Shown one piece after another: positions 1-6,884 of a DNA stretch of 15,344 nucleotides. The notes beneath the pieces are model-generated. The model was not told the DNA's origin. It was given only the letters and a program-made list of their open reading frames with translations, and made no database searches. The stretch's first letter is position 1. Every line of letters begins with the position of its first letter. Source of the DNA: UBA1413 sp964395045 (GTDB lineage: Bacteria; Bacteroidota; Bacteroidia; Bacteroidales; Prolixibacteraceae); assembly GCA_964395045.1 (NCBI GenBank), contig CAYNBE010000068.1:1-15344 (forward strand). The letters run 5' to 3'. The translations under genes and the position numbers were made by a program.

Positions 1-25
1 AATCCAGTTCTTTTCTGGTCTCATC

Positions 26-700
26 CTACCCATTAAAACTCTTAACGAGTTCAGCGGTACTGTAAATCGAGAACAAGGGTTCATTTTTGATCCTGAAATA
101 GTTGGGTTGATTAAAATATTGTCTGATCACCCTGGAGATAATCACTTTATAATTTTCCCAGTCGACTTCTCCATTCCAGACCAGAGAATCGGATTTATAC
201 CGGAAATGGTTCCACATATTCCCGGGGACGTCGTGATTTGCCCACATGAGATAAAATTTCATTTTGTGATTGTTTGCCGCGCCAAGAAATCCTGAATCAA
301 CCGCTTCTTCGAGGAATGGTTTCTTATCATACCAGTACCAGTCAAAAATGAATGTATTGACTCCGTGCGACACGGCAGCATCAATCTTTTGTTCCCAGGC
401 TTTCGGATCATCATCCATTTTATAACCCCACAGTGGAACGCGTGGCTGGTAATGCCCTTCAAAACGGGGATTCCCCTTTTGTATGATTTCCCATTCCCCG
501 ATGCCCTCACCCCATAGCTTTTCACGGCTCATCGGTTCATCATGGCACGAGGGCCATATATATGCAGCAACGTACATTTCCGGGTTGTCTCCCGGATTGC
601 TTTTCTTTGGTGAACAAGCGGACAGCAATAATAAACTCAGGCAGAAAGCAATGATTAGAACTGGTCTGATGGACGAGAAGAAGATTTTTTCTTTTTTCAT
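26..700 (-). CDS. WbsX/GH99-like lipoprotein, stopped by in-frame TAG near the left edge
   Basis: This encodes 224 residues before TAG at 26-28. The N terminus is a lipoprotein signal: M-K-K-E-K, a hydrophobic run and L-L-S-A-C with Cys29. From residue 42 it follows the WbsX (GH99-like) pattern: M-Y-V-A-A-Y-I-W-P, then P-L-W-G-Y, NTFIFDWYWYDKKPFLEEA (115-133), FYLMWANHD (149-157) and the P-N-Y-F-R-I-K-N-E-P-L-F-S-I-Y segment (200-214). The family normally runs about 330 residues or more. After the TAG the same frame continues to the window edge as D-E-T-R-K-E-L-D, matching the usual G-G-x-E-x-T-R-x-A-L-D that follows in the family. The gene is therefore either broken by a nonsense change or extends beyond the left edge. 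It probably acts on oligosaccharides as a GH99-like hydrolase; the activity is not proven for this subgroup. Confidence 0.75.
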   Translation of the reverse strand: MKKEKIFFSSIRPVLIIAFCLSLLLLSACSPKKSNPGDNPEMYVAAYIWPSCHDEPMSREKLWGEGIGEWEIIQKGNPRFEGHYQPRVPLWGYKMDDDPKAWEQKIDAAVSHGVNTFIFDWYWYDKKPFLEEAVDSGFLGAANNHKMKFYLMWANHDVPGNMWNHFRYKSDSLVWNGEVDWENYKVIISRVIRQYFNQPNYFRIKNEPLFSIYSTAELVKSFNG

Positions 701-756
701 ATTGATTTTTTTTGGTTTTTTGCTCCGGATAAATGGAGTGATGCGGTTCAGTACGA
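701..756 (-). promoter_or_regulatory. A-rich leader before the WbsX-like gene
   Basis: On the minus strand the last 25 nt before the ATG at 700 consist almost wholly of A with a few C and T (AAAAAACCAAAAAAAATC then AATATG). This is typical of Bacteroidota translation starts, which lack a Shine-Dalgarno site. A short CTCC/GGAG stem lies upstream of it, without a T run on this strand. Confidence 0.35.
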
Positions 757-2379
757 CTAACGCTCAATATATCTGTTACCGAGAACAACTCCAGGGATGG
801 TGGGCTCTTTCAGGGTGAGGGTGCCGATTCTGTAACGGTGTCTGCCATCATCCCCTTCGAGAGGCAGTGAAATAACCGGGGTGCCATCCTTTAAACCGAC
901 AGACACATAAAGGTCATAGGTGCCCGGACTTGTCGCCGGGGTGACCGGACCGGCGTAGAATTCGCTTCCGGGCCGTTGTTCCATTTTCATGGTAAATTCA
1001 TTGAAGAATCTCTCCGGGGTCAGGAATCCGGCATGAAATGTACTGACTTGTTTTACTTCAGGGGCCTGTCCCGGATTGTCAGTTTTCAGTTTCTTTACAT
1101 CAAATTCATCATCTACCATGAGGGATACAATTCCGCCTTTCCTGTCTTTGAGTGTAAGGGCAGGAAATCCTCCCGGATAGCAGGGTGCAACACCCGCATT
1201 GACCCAGGTCCATTCCACCCCGAACCTTTGCCCGATTTCCACAATTTTGGGAACCTGAATGCTACGCAGCTGAATACGGTACCCAAGCCTGAGGTTGATC
1301 TTTTCGATTACTTCTTTGTTCTCGTTGTAAAATTCCCGGGGCCACCAGTGAATCGAAAGATAGCTGACGTGGTATTTTTCAACGGCTTCCATAAGTTTTG
1401 ATCCGTCCCATGATCCTTTGACTTTCAACATACCATAATGTCCATGTTCCACAATCACCGGGAGCAGAGGCCAGAATTTCTGGGCCATGGCATCGTTGTA
1501 CCATGCATTGGGATACTTATTGACCAGGATGCTGTCGTCGCGCAATGCCAGCCCTTGTGACAATGCATATTCGGTCAGGGATGCATTCACCCTCGACGGA
1601 TGTGAACCGAGCATATCGTCGTTGATGCATACTAACGTGTTTTTAAAATATTTTGTATAAAGATCAATTTGCCAGCGCACTATTTCAGCAGTTTTTTCTG
1701 CAGACAACTGGCTGGAATATCCGGTGTGACCTTCACCCCACATCCCAAAGGTTCCAATATCAATAAAAGCTACATTCGGGTTGCCGTCGTACCGGTCGGC
1801 AAGGGCCCTGATGAGGTTTTCCAGTTTCTCCATGAAAACAGGGTCCAGATAGTCGGGGTCCCACAATGGTCCGTTTTCAGACGGACCCACCCTGTGTTCA
1901 AAACGGACCCCTTTTGCCCCGGCATCCTTCACCCATTTGGGTGTTGCCCTTGTTACCCAGTGTTCGCTGCAGTTGATGCGGATGGCTATCTTCTTTCCTT
2001 TGGAAATGAATCGTTGTGCCGGGGTGTCGAACACGGTCCAGTTGAATGATCCTTCGTCGGGTTCAATGAAAGACCAGGGTATTCGCATGTAAATGACAGA
2101 ACACCCCGGGAACCAGTCGAGTGAGTCGGAAGGTTCGAGCCAATACCCGTAATTTCCGGTGCGTCCTGAATAGTAATGGGTAACCCATCCCATGCAAGGA
2201 TTGATAAGTGCTTCCCCGGTGTCCTCAAATGTGGCGGTAAGGTAATTCCCATCGTCCTGAGACACCCGGGAATTTTCCCCAGTCTCTGTCGGAACCAGAC
2301 CGCTGTGCATTTTTTCTGGATCGGTATTTCCGTCAGTGAACCCAACTGTTTTCGCTGAGTTGTCGTTGTGTAAGTGCAT
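757..2379 (-). CDS. DUF4832 TIM-barrel protein, putative glycosidase
   Basis: This is a 540-residue protein. Residues of about 45-330 look like a clan GH-A-type TIM barrel. They include FEDTGEALINPCMGWVTHY (51-69), SVIYMRIPWSFIEPDEG (94-110), a GH42-like surface, and AFIDIGTFGMWGEGHTG (204-220), where E216 sits at the position of a strand-end catalytic Glu. The C-terminal 200 or so residues form the beta domain annotated as DUF4832 (from L-G-Y-R-I-Q-L-R to the end). Substrate and chemistry are not established. The N terminus is odd: there is no signal peptide, and the first 45 residues are polar and look like a linker, although neighbouring glycosidases are exported. Either the protein is cytosolic or its true N terminus has been lost. 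It ends with TAG followed two codons later by TGA. The stop is 56 nt before the WbsX-like gene. Confidence 0.72.
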   Translation of the reverse strand: MHLHNDNSAKTVGFTDGNTDPEKMHSGLVPTETGENSRVSQDDGNYLTATFEDTGEALINPCMGWVTHYYSGRTGNYGYWLEPSDSLDWFPGCSVIYMRIPWSFIEPDEGSFNWTVFDTPAQRFISKGKKIAIRINCSEHWVTRATPKWVKDAGAKGVRFEHRVGPSENGPLWDPDYLDPVFMEKLENLIRALADRYDGNPNVAFIDIGTFGMWGEGHTGYSSQLSAEKTAEIVRWQIDLYTKYFKNTLVCINDDMLGSHPSRVNASLTEYALSQGLALRDDSILVNKYPNAWYNDAMAQKFWPLLPVIVEHGHYGMLKVKGSWDGSKLMEAVEKYHVSYLSIHWWPREFYNENKEVIEKINLRLGYRIQLRSIQVPKIVEIGQRFGVEWTWVNAGVAPCYPGGFPALTLKDRKGGIVSLMVDDEFDVKKLKTDNPGQAPEVKQVSTFHAGFLTPERFFNEFTMKMEQRPGSEFYAGPVTPATSPGTYDLYVSVGLKDGTPVISLPLEGDDGRHRYRIGTLTLKEPTIPGVVLGNRYIER

Positions 2380-2516
2380 GTTGATGAACTATTTATTCAT
2401 TGATTGTTTTATGTAACCAGCTATCTTCTTCTATTCAGAACCGGGTGAGGTCATCTCCTCCGGGACATGACGCGGATGGCAGGGCATTCAAGGCAAGGAA
2501 GGCAGAATGCAATGAA
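2380..2516 (-). promoter_or_regulatory. 137-nt gap between lutC and the DUF4832 gene
   Basis: This is the longest spacer in the window. On the minus strand it holds an imperfect hairpin around 2443-2465 (GAGG AGATGA CCTC with flanking C/G pairs) but no following T run, so a terminator is not supported. The 50 nt before the DUF4832 ATG are A/T-rich. In the DUF4832 frame there are TAG codons at 2389-2391 and 2431-2433 and a further ATG at 2398-2400. No signal peptide or other coding potential is seen in any minus-strand frame. Confidence 0.25.
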
Positions 2517-3083
2517 TCAATATAAAATCACAGTCAGTGAAACCGGGCCGTGTGCTCCATACACTAAGCTTTGTTCAATATCGGCGGTTTTGGAGGGTCC
2601 TGATACAAAAAGACCAAAACCTGTGTTGACGGAACTGATCAGGCGGTATGCCTGGTGCATGTCTTCCACCATCCTGGATGAGGGGAGTGCAATCACCACC
2701 TTCTTTGCAATAAAAGGGATCACCCGGTTCGGAAAGCAGGAATCATCCAGCCAGACAGCTGCATTCTCAGCCACTCCGAACTGCCCCTTTAATACGACGG
2801 TATCCAGCTTTTCCAAGGTTCGCAGGCTGGCTTCCCTGTACTCTTCCCAAGCTTCATCCTGGTCAAAACGAACGGCTTCGGGAAATTTTTCCCCGATAAT
2901 CAGGTTCAGTTCTTCAATTCCGTTTGCTTCGATGCAGATACCTCCTACTTTTTCCAGGATATTCCCGAATTTTTCTTTCATCAAAGTTCCCGTAACAGCT
3001 TCCTTCACATCCGGATGGATGAAAACCGGTTTTGCCTGTGGTTTGTTCAGCCGGACCATTTCGATGATTTTCTCTTTGCTCAT
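2517..3083 (-). CDS. lutC: LutC-like LUD domain protein of L-lactate oxidation
   Basis: This is a 188-residue protein from the ATG at 3083, just after a possible GTG start. It is a single LUD (DUF162) domain. The features are an alpha/beta core with the V-V-I-A-L-P-S-S-R segment around residues 130-138 and a characteristic end G-A-H-G-P-V-S-L-T-V-I-L-Y, close to the G-x-H-G-P-x-S-L-x-V-V-L tail of LutC/YkgG proteins. It is the third subunit of the lactate oxidation complex and is cytoplasmic, with no signal peptide. Its start overlaps the lutB stop by one base (TGATG). It is the last gene of the tightly packed block, followed by a 137-nt gap. Standalone LUD proteins exist, but the context makes the LutC role secure. 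Confidence 0.87.
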   Translation of the reverse strand: MSKEKIIEMVRLNKPQAKPVFIHPDVKEAVTGTLMKEKFGNILEKVGGICIEANGIEELNLIIGEKFPEAVRFDQDEAWEEYREASLRTLEKLDTVVLKGQFGVAENAAVWLDDSCFPNRVIPFIAKKVVIALPSSRMVEDMHQAYRLISSVNTGFGLFVSGPSKTADIEQSLVYGAHGPVSLTVILY

Positions 3084-4456
3084 CACAATCCCTCCTTATG
3101 ATGTGATTTATACCAGTGTTTGAATGACTCAGCAGGTACGGAAGGAAGTTCCCTTTCCCTTCCCCAGGTGTTTGCCCTGAAGTATACCAGTCTGCGCGGA
3201 AGAACTTTCAGTGCCCGGTGCATCATCCGGCCTGAAAAATTGTAAAGGGAGTTGGAGGCCAGTACCCAGCCTGCCATTTTCATCACAATTCTTTTTGCCG
3301 GGTGGAGGAGTTTCTTTTCTGAAAATATTTGCCGCCATTTGTAAAGTTGATGGTCGATGTCAATTTTCACCGGACACACATTGGTGCATGACATGCAAAG
3401 TGAAGATGCAAAAGGAAGGTCGGTATGGTTTTTCATATTGCTGACCGGCGAAAGAATTGACCCAACAGGCCCGGGAATGAGAGTCCCATAGCTGTAACCG
3501 CCACTGCGGCGGTATACCGGACAGGTATTCAGGCAAGCCCCGCATCGGATGCATTTCAGCGAATTTCTGAAATCAGGGTTCCCAAGGTGCAGCGACCTTC
3601 CGTTATCAACGATGATGATATGCATTTCCCCTCCGGGCTTGGGTTTCCTGTAATGCGAAGTATAGGCACTCACCGGTTGACCTGTTGCATTCCTTGCAAG
3701 AAGCCGGGTGAAAACTCCAAGGTCGGCGAGCGTTGGTATTATCTTTTCAATTCCCATACAGTGGATCTGTACAGGTGCACAGTGAACGCCCATATCGGCA
3801 TTCCCTTCATTGGTACACACCACGACCACACCATTCTCGGAAACTGCAAAATTGACCCCTGTAATGGCAATTTCGGCTTGCAGGAATTTCTCCCTTAAAT
3901 GTGCCCTTGCTGCTGAAGTGAGATAGGCGGGATCGGATGCACCCTTCTCAGTGTGCAGCTTTTCGTGGAATAGTTCACCGATTTCTTCCCTCTTCAGATG
4001 TATGGCCGGTAATACAATGTGGCTCGGGGGTTCTTTCCGGAACTGAATGATCCGTTCACCAAGGTCGGTATCCACCACCTCAATCCCCTTGTTTTCGAGA
4101 AAGTGATTGAGCCCGCATTCTTCGGTCAGCATAGATTTGCTTTTAACAATCCGTGATGCCTTGTGCCTGGTAATTAATCTGTAAACGATGTTGTTGAATT
4201 CCCCGGCATCGGCTGCCCAATGCACTACGGCCCCGTTTTGAAGGGCCTGTTCTTCAAACCTGAGCAGATAATTGTCGAGATTTGAAAGAACATCTTCCTT
4301 GATCTGCGACGCTCTTTCCCGCAGCTCCTCCCATTCCGGTACCGATCCCGCAGCCAGGTCCCGTTTTCGGCGAACCGTCCAAAGGGTTTGGTTATGCCAG
4401 TCGGCCCTTTTCTCATCTTGCAGGAATATGGCTGCTTTTTTAGCATGTCCTGTCAT
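3083..4456 (-). CDS. lutB: LutB-like LUD domain and 4Fe-4S protein of L-lactate oxidation
   Basis: This is a 457-residue protein from the ATG at 4456. An N-terminal LUD (DUF162) domain spans about residues 45-295, with VVWAADAGEF-like and ENGVVVVCTNEGNA (197-210) segments. A ferredoxin-type region follows: C302, C305, C308 and C312 in C-I-R-C-G-A-C-L-N-T-C-P, then C354, C357 and C361 in C-M-S-C-T-N-V-C-P. That is the LutB/YkgF arrangement, and the length (about 450-480) is usual for the family. The protein carries electrons within the LutABC L-lactate oxidising complex in the cytoplasm. The tail of about 95 residues after the second cluster is basic, as in relatives. It overlaps lutA by 4 nt and lutC by 1 nt. 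Its last codons also contain the lutC ribosome binding site. Confidence 0.9.
   Translation of the reverse strand: MTGHAKKAAIFLQDEKRADWHNQTLWTVRRKRDLAAGSVPEWEELRERASQIKEDVLSNLDNYLLRFEEQALQNGAVVHWAADAGEFNNIVYRLITRHKASRIVKSKSMLTEECGLNHFLENKGIEVVDTDLGERIIQFRKEPPSHIVLPAIHLKREEIGELFHEKLHTEKGASDPAYLTSAARAHLREKFLQAEIAITGVNFAVSENGVVVVCTNEGNADMGVHCAPVQIHCMGIEKIIPTLADLGVFTRLLARNATGQPVSAYTSHYRKPKPGGEMHIIIVDNGRSLHLGNPDFRNSLKCIRCGACLNTCPVYRRSGGYSYGTLIPGPVGSILSPVSNMKNHTDLPFASSLCMSCTNVCPVKIDIDHQLYKWRQIFSEKKLLHPAKRIVMKMAGWVLASNSLYNFSGRMMHRALKVLPRRLVYFRANTWGRERELPSVPAESFKHWYKSHHKEGL
3091..3097 (-). promoter_or_regulatory. Shine-Dalgarno site AAGGAGG for lutC
   Basis: On the minus strand AAGGAGG lies within the end of lutB, 7 nt upstream of the ATG at 3083 and only 4 nt from the GTG at 3086. 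The spacing favours the ATG as the lutC start. A near-perfect Shine-Dalgarno site is unusual beside the A-rich leaders of the glycosidase genes. Confidence 0.65.
4453..4456 (-). promoter_or_regulatory. ATGA stop-start overlap coupling lutA and lutB
   Basis: The lutA stop TGA and the lutB start ATG share four bases on the minus strand. This fixes the lutB start at 4456. An ORF reaching 4546 would add 30 proline- and glycine-rich residues overlapping lutA, which have no place in the family. The overlap points to translational coupling and fixed stoichiometry. Confidence 0.8.
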
Positions 4457-5232
4457 AGTTGGTTGCTGTTTAATATTTCCGCAATGTGTTTTACCTGCAG
4501 GCCGAGCTTTTGCCGTCTGATCAGTCCCTCCAGGTGCATCAGGCACGACATGTCGGTGGCAGTGATTACTTCTGCACCGTGCCTGCGATGGTCATCGATC
4601 CTGTCTTTTCCCATTTTTGCAGATACATCCGGCTCAAAAACCGAAAAGGTCCCTCCGAAACCGCAACATTCATCTTCCCTGTCGAGCGGTACGATCTCGA
4701 TCCCTTTGGCCTTTTGCAGAAGGGTCATCACCTTGGAATAGCTCCGGGAAATCAGTTCGGATGAATTTCCCAGTTTCAGGCCGCGCAGCCCGTGACAACT
4801 CTGATGGACTCCTACTTTGTAAGGATAGTTGATTTTCAGGTCATCAACCTTCAGGATGTCGACCAGGAATTCACAAAGCTCAAAGATATTCCGGCGCACT
4901 TTTACAACTTCTTCAGTCTGATCGATGATGTCGTAATGTTCCTTCACATGATAAACACAACTTCCCGAAGGTGAAACCACATAATCGAAACCGCTGAAGT
5001 TCCTGACGAAATTCCGGTACACCCTGACGGCTTCCTGTTCGGCCCCGCTGTTGGCCAGCGGTTGACCACAACATGTCTGCTTGTCAGGATATTCTACAGT
5101 CAATCCCAGCTTTTGAAGCAAAGAAAGGGTGGCGATGCCCACCTGCGGATAAAAGAGGTCGATGTAACAGGGAATAAACAGACCTATTTTCTTTTTCCTA
5201 ATATTTGAACCTTCATTCATCATTTCATTCAT
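4453..5232 (-). CDS. lutA: LutA-like CCG-domain Fe-S protein of L-lactate oxidation
   Basis: This is a 259-residue protein (255 or 256 if a Met within M-N-E-M-M-N-E is the start). It has two cysteine-rich CCG domains. The first has C22, CCG at 54-56 (T-C-C-G-Q-P) and C92; the second has C146, CCG at 189-191 (D-E-C-C-G-F-G-G-T-F) and C230. This is the heterodisulfide-reductase-D-like pattern of LutA/YkgE, where such motifs bind Fe-S clusters. With LutB and LutC it oxidises L-lactate to pyruvate and passes electrons to the respiratory or quinone pool. It has no signal peptide and is cytoplasmic. It starts 25 nt after the GH29 stop. Its TGA overlaps the lutB ATG as ATGA, so translation is likely coupled. 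Glycolate-oxidase iron-sulfur subunits share the CCG domains, but the lutABC order decides the name. Confidence 0.88.
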   Translation of the reverse strand: MNEMMNEGSNIRKKKIGLFIPCYIDLFYPQVGIATLSLLQKLGLTVEYPDKQTCCGQPLANSGAEQEAVRVYRNFVRNFSGFDYVVSPSGSCVYHVKEHYDIIDQTEEVVKVRRNIFELCEFLVDILKVDDLKINYPYKVGVHQSCHGLRGLKLGNSSELISRSYSKVMTLLQKAKGIEIVPLDREDECCGFGGTFSVFEPDVSAKMGKDRIDDHRRHGAEVITATDMSCLMHLEGLIRRQKLGLQVKHIAEILNSNQL

Positions 5233-5257
5233 ATCATACTAATCGGGCCACAAGTTA

Positions 5258-6703
5258 TCAATATATCTCAACATTTGAAATCACCGGACATGCTTTTGAG
5301 TCCAAAATATTGATCCTGACTTTTGCGGTTTCAGCCGGATCAATCCTGACAATTCTTTTAAATCCAATGGTGGTCCCCGTGGCAGTCGTTTCCCACTGAT
5401 TATCCTTCAGTATATCGATGTTGAACGATTTGATCCTTTGTCCGAGAGGAAGATATTCCTGAATAAGAATATAGCTTATTTTCTCTTTGCCCCGGAAGGT
5501 GAATTCAAGTGTTCCTGTACGGATATCATCGTTGGTTGACCAGTAGGTATCTTTTTTCCCGTCGGTCAGGTTTGAAGGATGAAATTTTTTTGATCGTCCC
5601 CTGTATGAGTCGGCGGTCACTCTGATGTTCTTTGCAAGATTAACTTCGAATGTTGCATCGATTTTTTCTTTCCAGGCTTTCAAAGCCTGTATATCGGCGT
5701 CGTGGATCAATCCCCGTTTATCGGGAGGAATATTCAGAAGGAGAGGGGAGCCCCTCCCAACCGAATTGAGATAGATTTCAAAAAGCTGATCAGCGTTCTT
5801 CACTTTTTCATCTTCTTCGGGATGATAAAACCATCCCGGGCGAATTGAAACATCCACCTCTGCCGGCATCCAGACTGTTCCATTTTCATTCCCCGAATTC
5901 AGGATTCTCATCCTGTCATCCCCGGCTGCGATCAGTGAATCGACCGAAACCATATTCCAGTTTGTTTCACCCACATAACCTTTTTCATTGCCACACCAGC
6001 GACTGTCGCACGAAGCCCTTGCATCTCCCCGGATGATGGTTTCGGGATTGAAGCTTTTCATAATTTGAAAAGTTTCAGGCCATTTGTAATACGTCCGATG
6101 GTCAATTTTCCTCCTTTCCCTGGCTCCGCCGTAATAACCATCCCCTCCGTTGGCCCCGTCGAACCATATTTCAAAAATAGGCCCGTAGTTCGAGAGGAGT
6201 TCTGTTAGCTGGTCCTGATAATATCTGACGTACACCGGAGATCCATATTCAGCATGGTTCCTGTCCCAAGGGGAGAGATAAATTCCAAATTCCAGGTTAT
6301 GCTGTGCACATGCCTTTTGAAAATCACCCACGATATCACCTTTGCCCTCCTTCCATCCGGAATTTTTCACTGAATGTCCGTTAAACTTGCTGGGCCAGAG
6401 GCAAAACCCGTCGTGGTGCTTGGCAGTCAGGATAGCACCTTTGAAGCCGGCCATTGCCAGTGTTGCAGCCCATTGGTCCGGATTGAATTCTACGGGCCGG
6501 AAAATATCCGGATTTTCATCTCCGTAACCCCATTCTTTGCCAGTGAAAGTATTGACAGTGAAATGGATGAAAGCGAAAAGTTCTTTTGCCTGCCATTCGA
6601 GAATGGCTTTTCCGGGAATGGGTAAAAGAGGCTCCGGTGGCAAACTGCTTTCTTTCCGGCAGGAACAAAGGAACAACAAAAGTGCAGCAAAGAAAATTTT
6701 CAT
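5258..6703 (-). CDS. GH29 alpha-L-fucosidase/alpha-L-galactosidase lipoprotein with F5/8 C domain
   Basis: This is a 481-residue protein. The start at 6703 gives a short lipoprotein signal (M-K-I-F-F-A-A-L-L-L-F-L-C-S-C, Cys13 or Cys15); the frame is open further upstream but overlaps the end of GH16. The catalytic barrel covers about residues 35-350, with WGYGDENPDIF (58-68), LTAKHHDGFCLW (92-103) and FEIWFDGANG (177-186). D182 in W-F-D is the expected GH29 nucleophile. The C-terminal 110 or so residues (NLTDGKKDTYWST to the end) form a galactose-binding-like F5/8 C (CBM32-type) sandwich. The family removes terminal alpha-L-fucose, and some members in algal galactan loci act on alpha-L-galactose. 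The second role fits the GH50/GH16 neighbours and the first fits the lut genes immediately downstream. The gene starts 16 nt after GH16 ends and stops (TGA) 25 nt before lutA. Confidence 0.87.
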   Translation of the reverse strand: MKIFFAALLLFLCSCRKESSLPPEPLLPIPGKAILEWQAKELFAFIHFTVNTFTGKEWGYGDENPDIFRPVEFNPDQWAATLAMAGFKGAILTAKHHDGFCLWPSKFNGHSVKNSGWKEGKGDIVGDFQKACAQHNLEFGIYLSPWDRNHAEYGSPVYVRYYQDQLTELLSNYGPIFEIWFDGANGGDGYYGGARERRKIDHRTYYKWPETFQIMKSFNPETIIRGDARASCDSRWCGNEKGYVGETNWNMVSVDSLIAAGDDRMRILNSGNENGTVWMPAEVDVSIRPGWFYHPEEDEKVKNADQLFEIYLNSVGRGSPLLLNIPPDKRGLIHDADIQALKAWKEKIDATFEVNLAKNIRVTADSYRGRSKKFHPSNLTDGKKDTYWSTNDDIRTGTLEFTFRGKEKISYILIQEYLPLGQRIKSFNIDILKDNQWETTATGTTIGFKRIVRIDPAETAKVRINILDSKACPVISNVEIY

Positions 6704-6719
6704 ATTGATCGGGCATGAC

Positions 6720-6884
6720 TTATTTCCCTGAAACATCATCGTAAACCCGAACATAATCGACGATGAAGTAATCGGGCAGTTTTGCATTTTTCAGAACTGC
6801 TGCCGGTCCTCCTTTGCGGTATCCATTGCATTCAGTTGATGCGAGGATTAAGTGCTCGCGGTGTGAAACCGGCCCTGGGACCCT
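6720..6884 (-). pseudogene. C-terminal remnant of the GH16 gene, in frame after the amber codon
   Basis: Past the TAG, the same frame continues for 54 sense codons to TAA at 6720-6722. It reads R-V-P-G-P-V-S-H-R-E-H-L-I-L-A-S-T-E, then G-Y-R-K-G-G and finally D-Y-F-I-V-D-Y-V-R-V-Y-D-D. The I-V-D-Y-V-R-V-Y ending is the standard last strand of GH16 enzymes, so this is the true C terminus. No frameshift is needed. The family typically has G-K-E-x-W-R across the junction, and here it is G-K-E-R-stop-R, so the stop falls on the conserved Trp. With readthrough the gene would encode 301 residues. There is no independent start, so the segment is not a separate gene. The TAA lies 16 nt before the GH29 ATG. 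Confidence 0.85.

Noticed and set aside
976..1401. Plus-strand open frame of 141 codons inside the DUF4832 gene
   Set aside because: It is antisense to a well-conserved coding region, has no family features or start context, and reflects codon bias of the minus-strand gene.
2380..2440. Extending DUF4832 upstream by reading TAG at 2389-2391 and 2431-2433 as sense
   Set aside because: The added residues show no signal peptide or family similarity, so these TAGs give no support for amber reassignment.
2443..2465. Hairpin after lutC as an intrinsic terminator
   Set aside because: The stem is short and imperfect and no T run follows on the minus strand.
4457..4546. Upstream extension of lutB by 30 residues
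   Set aside because: It overlaps lutA, is low-complexity, and the ATGA overlap at 4453-4456 provides a far better start.
6704..6787. Upstream extension of the GH29 protein by 28 residues
   Set aside because: The extension overlaps the GH16 C-terminal coding region in another frame, and the lipoprotein signal begins at the ATG at 6703.
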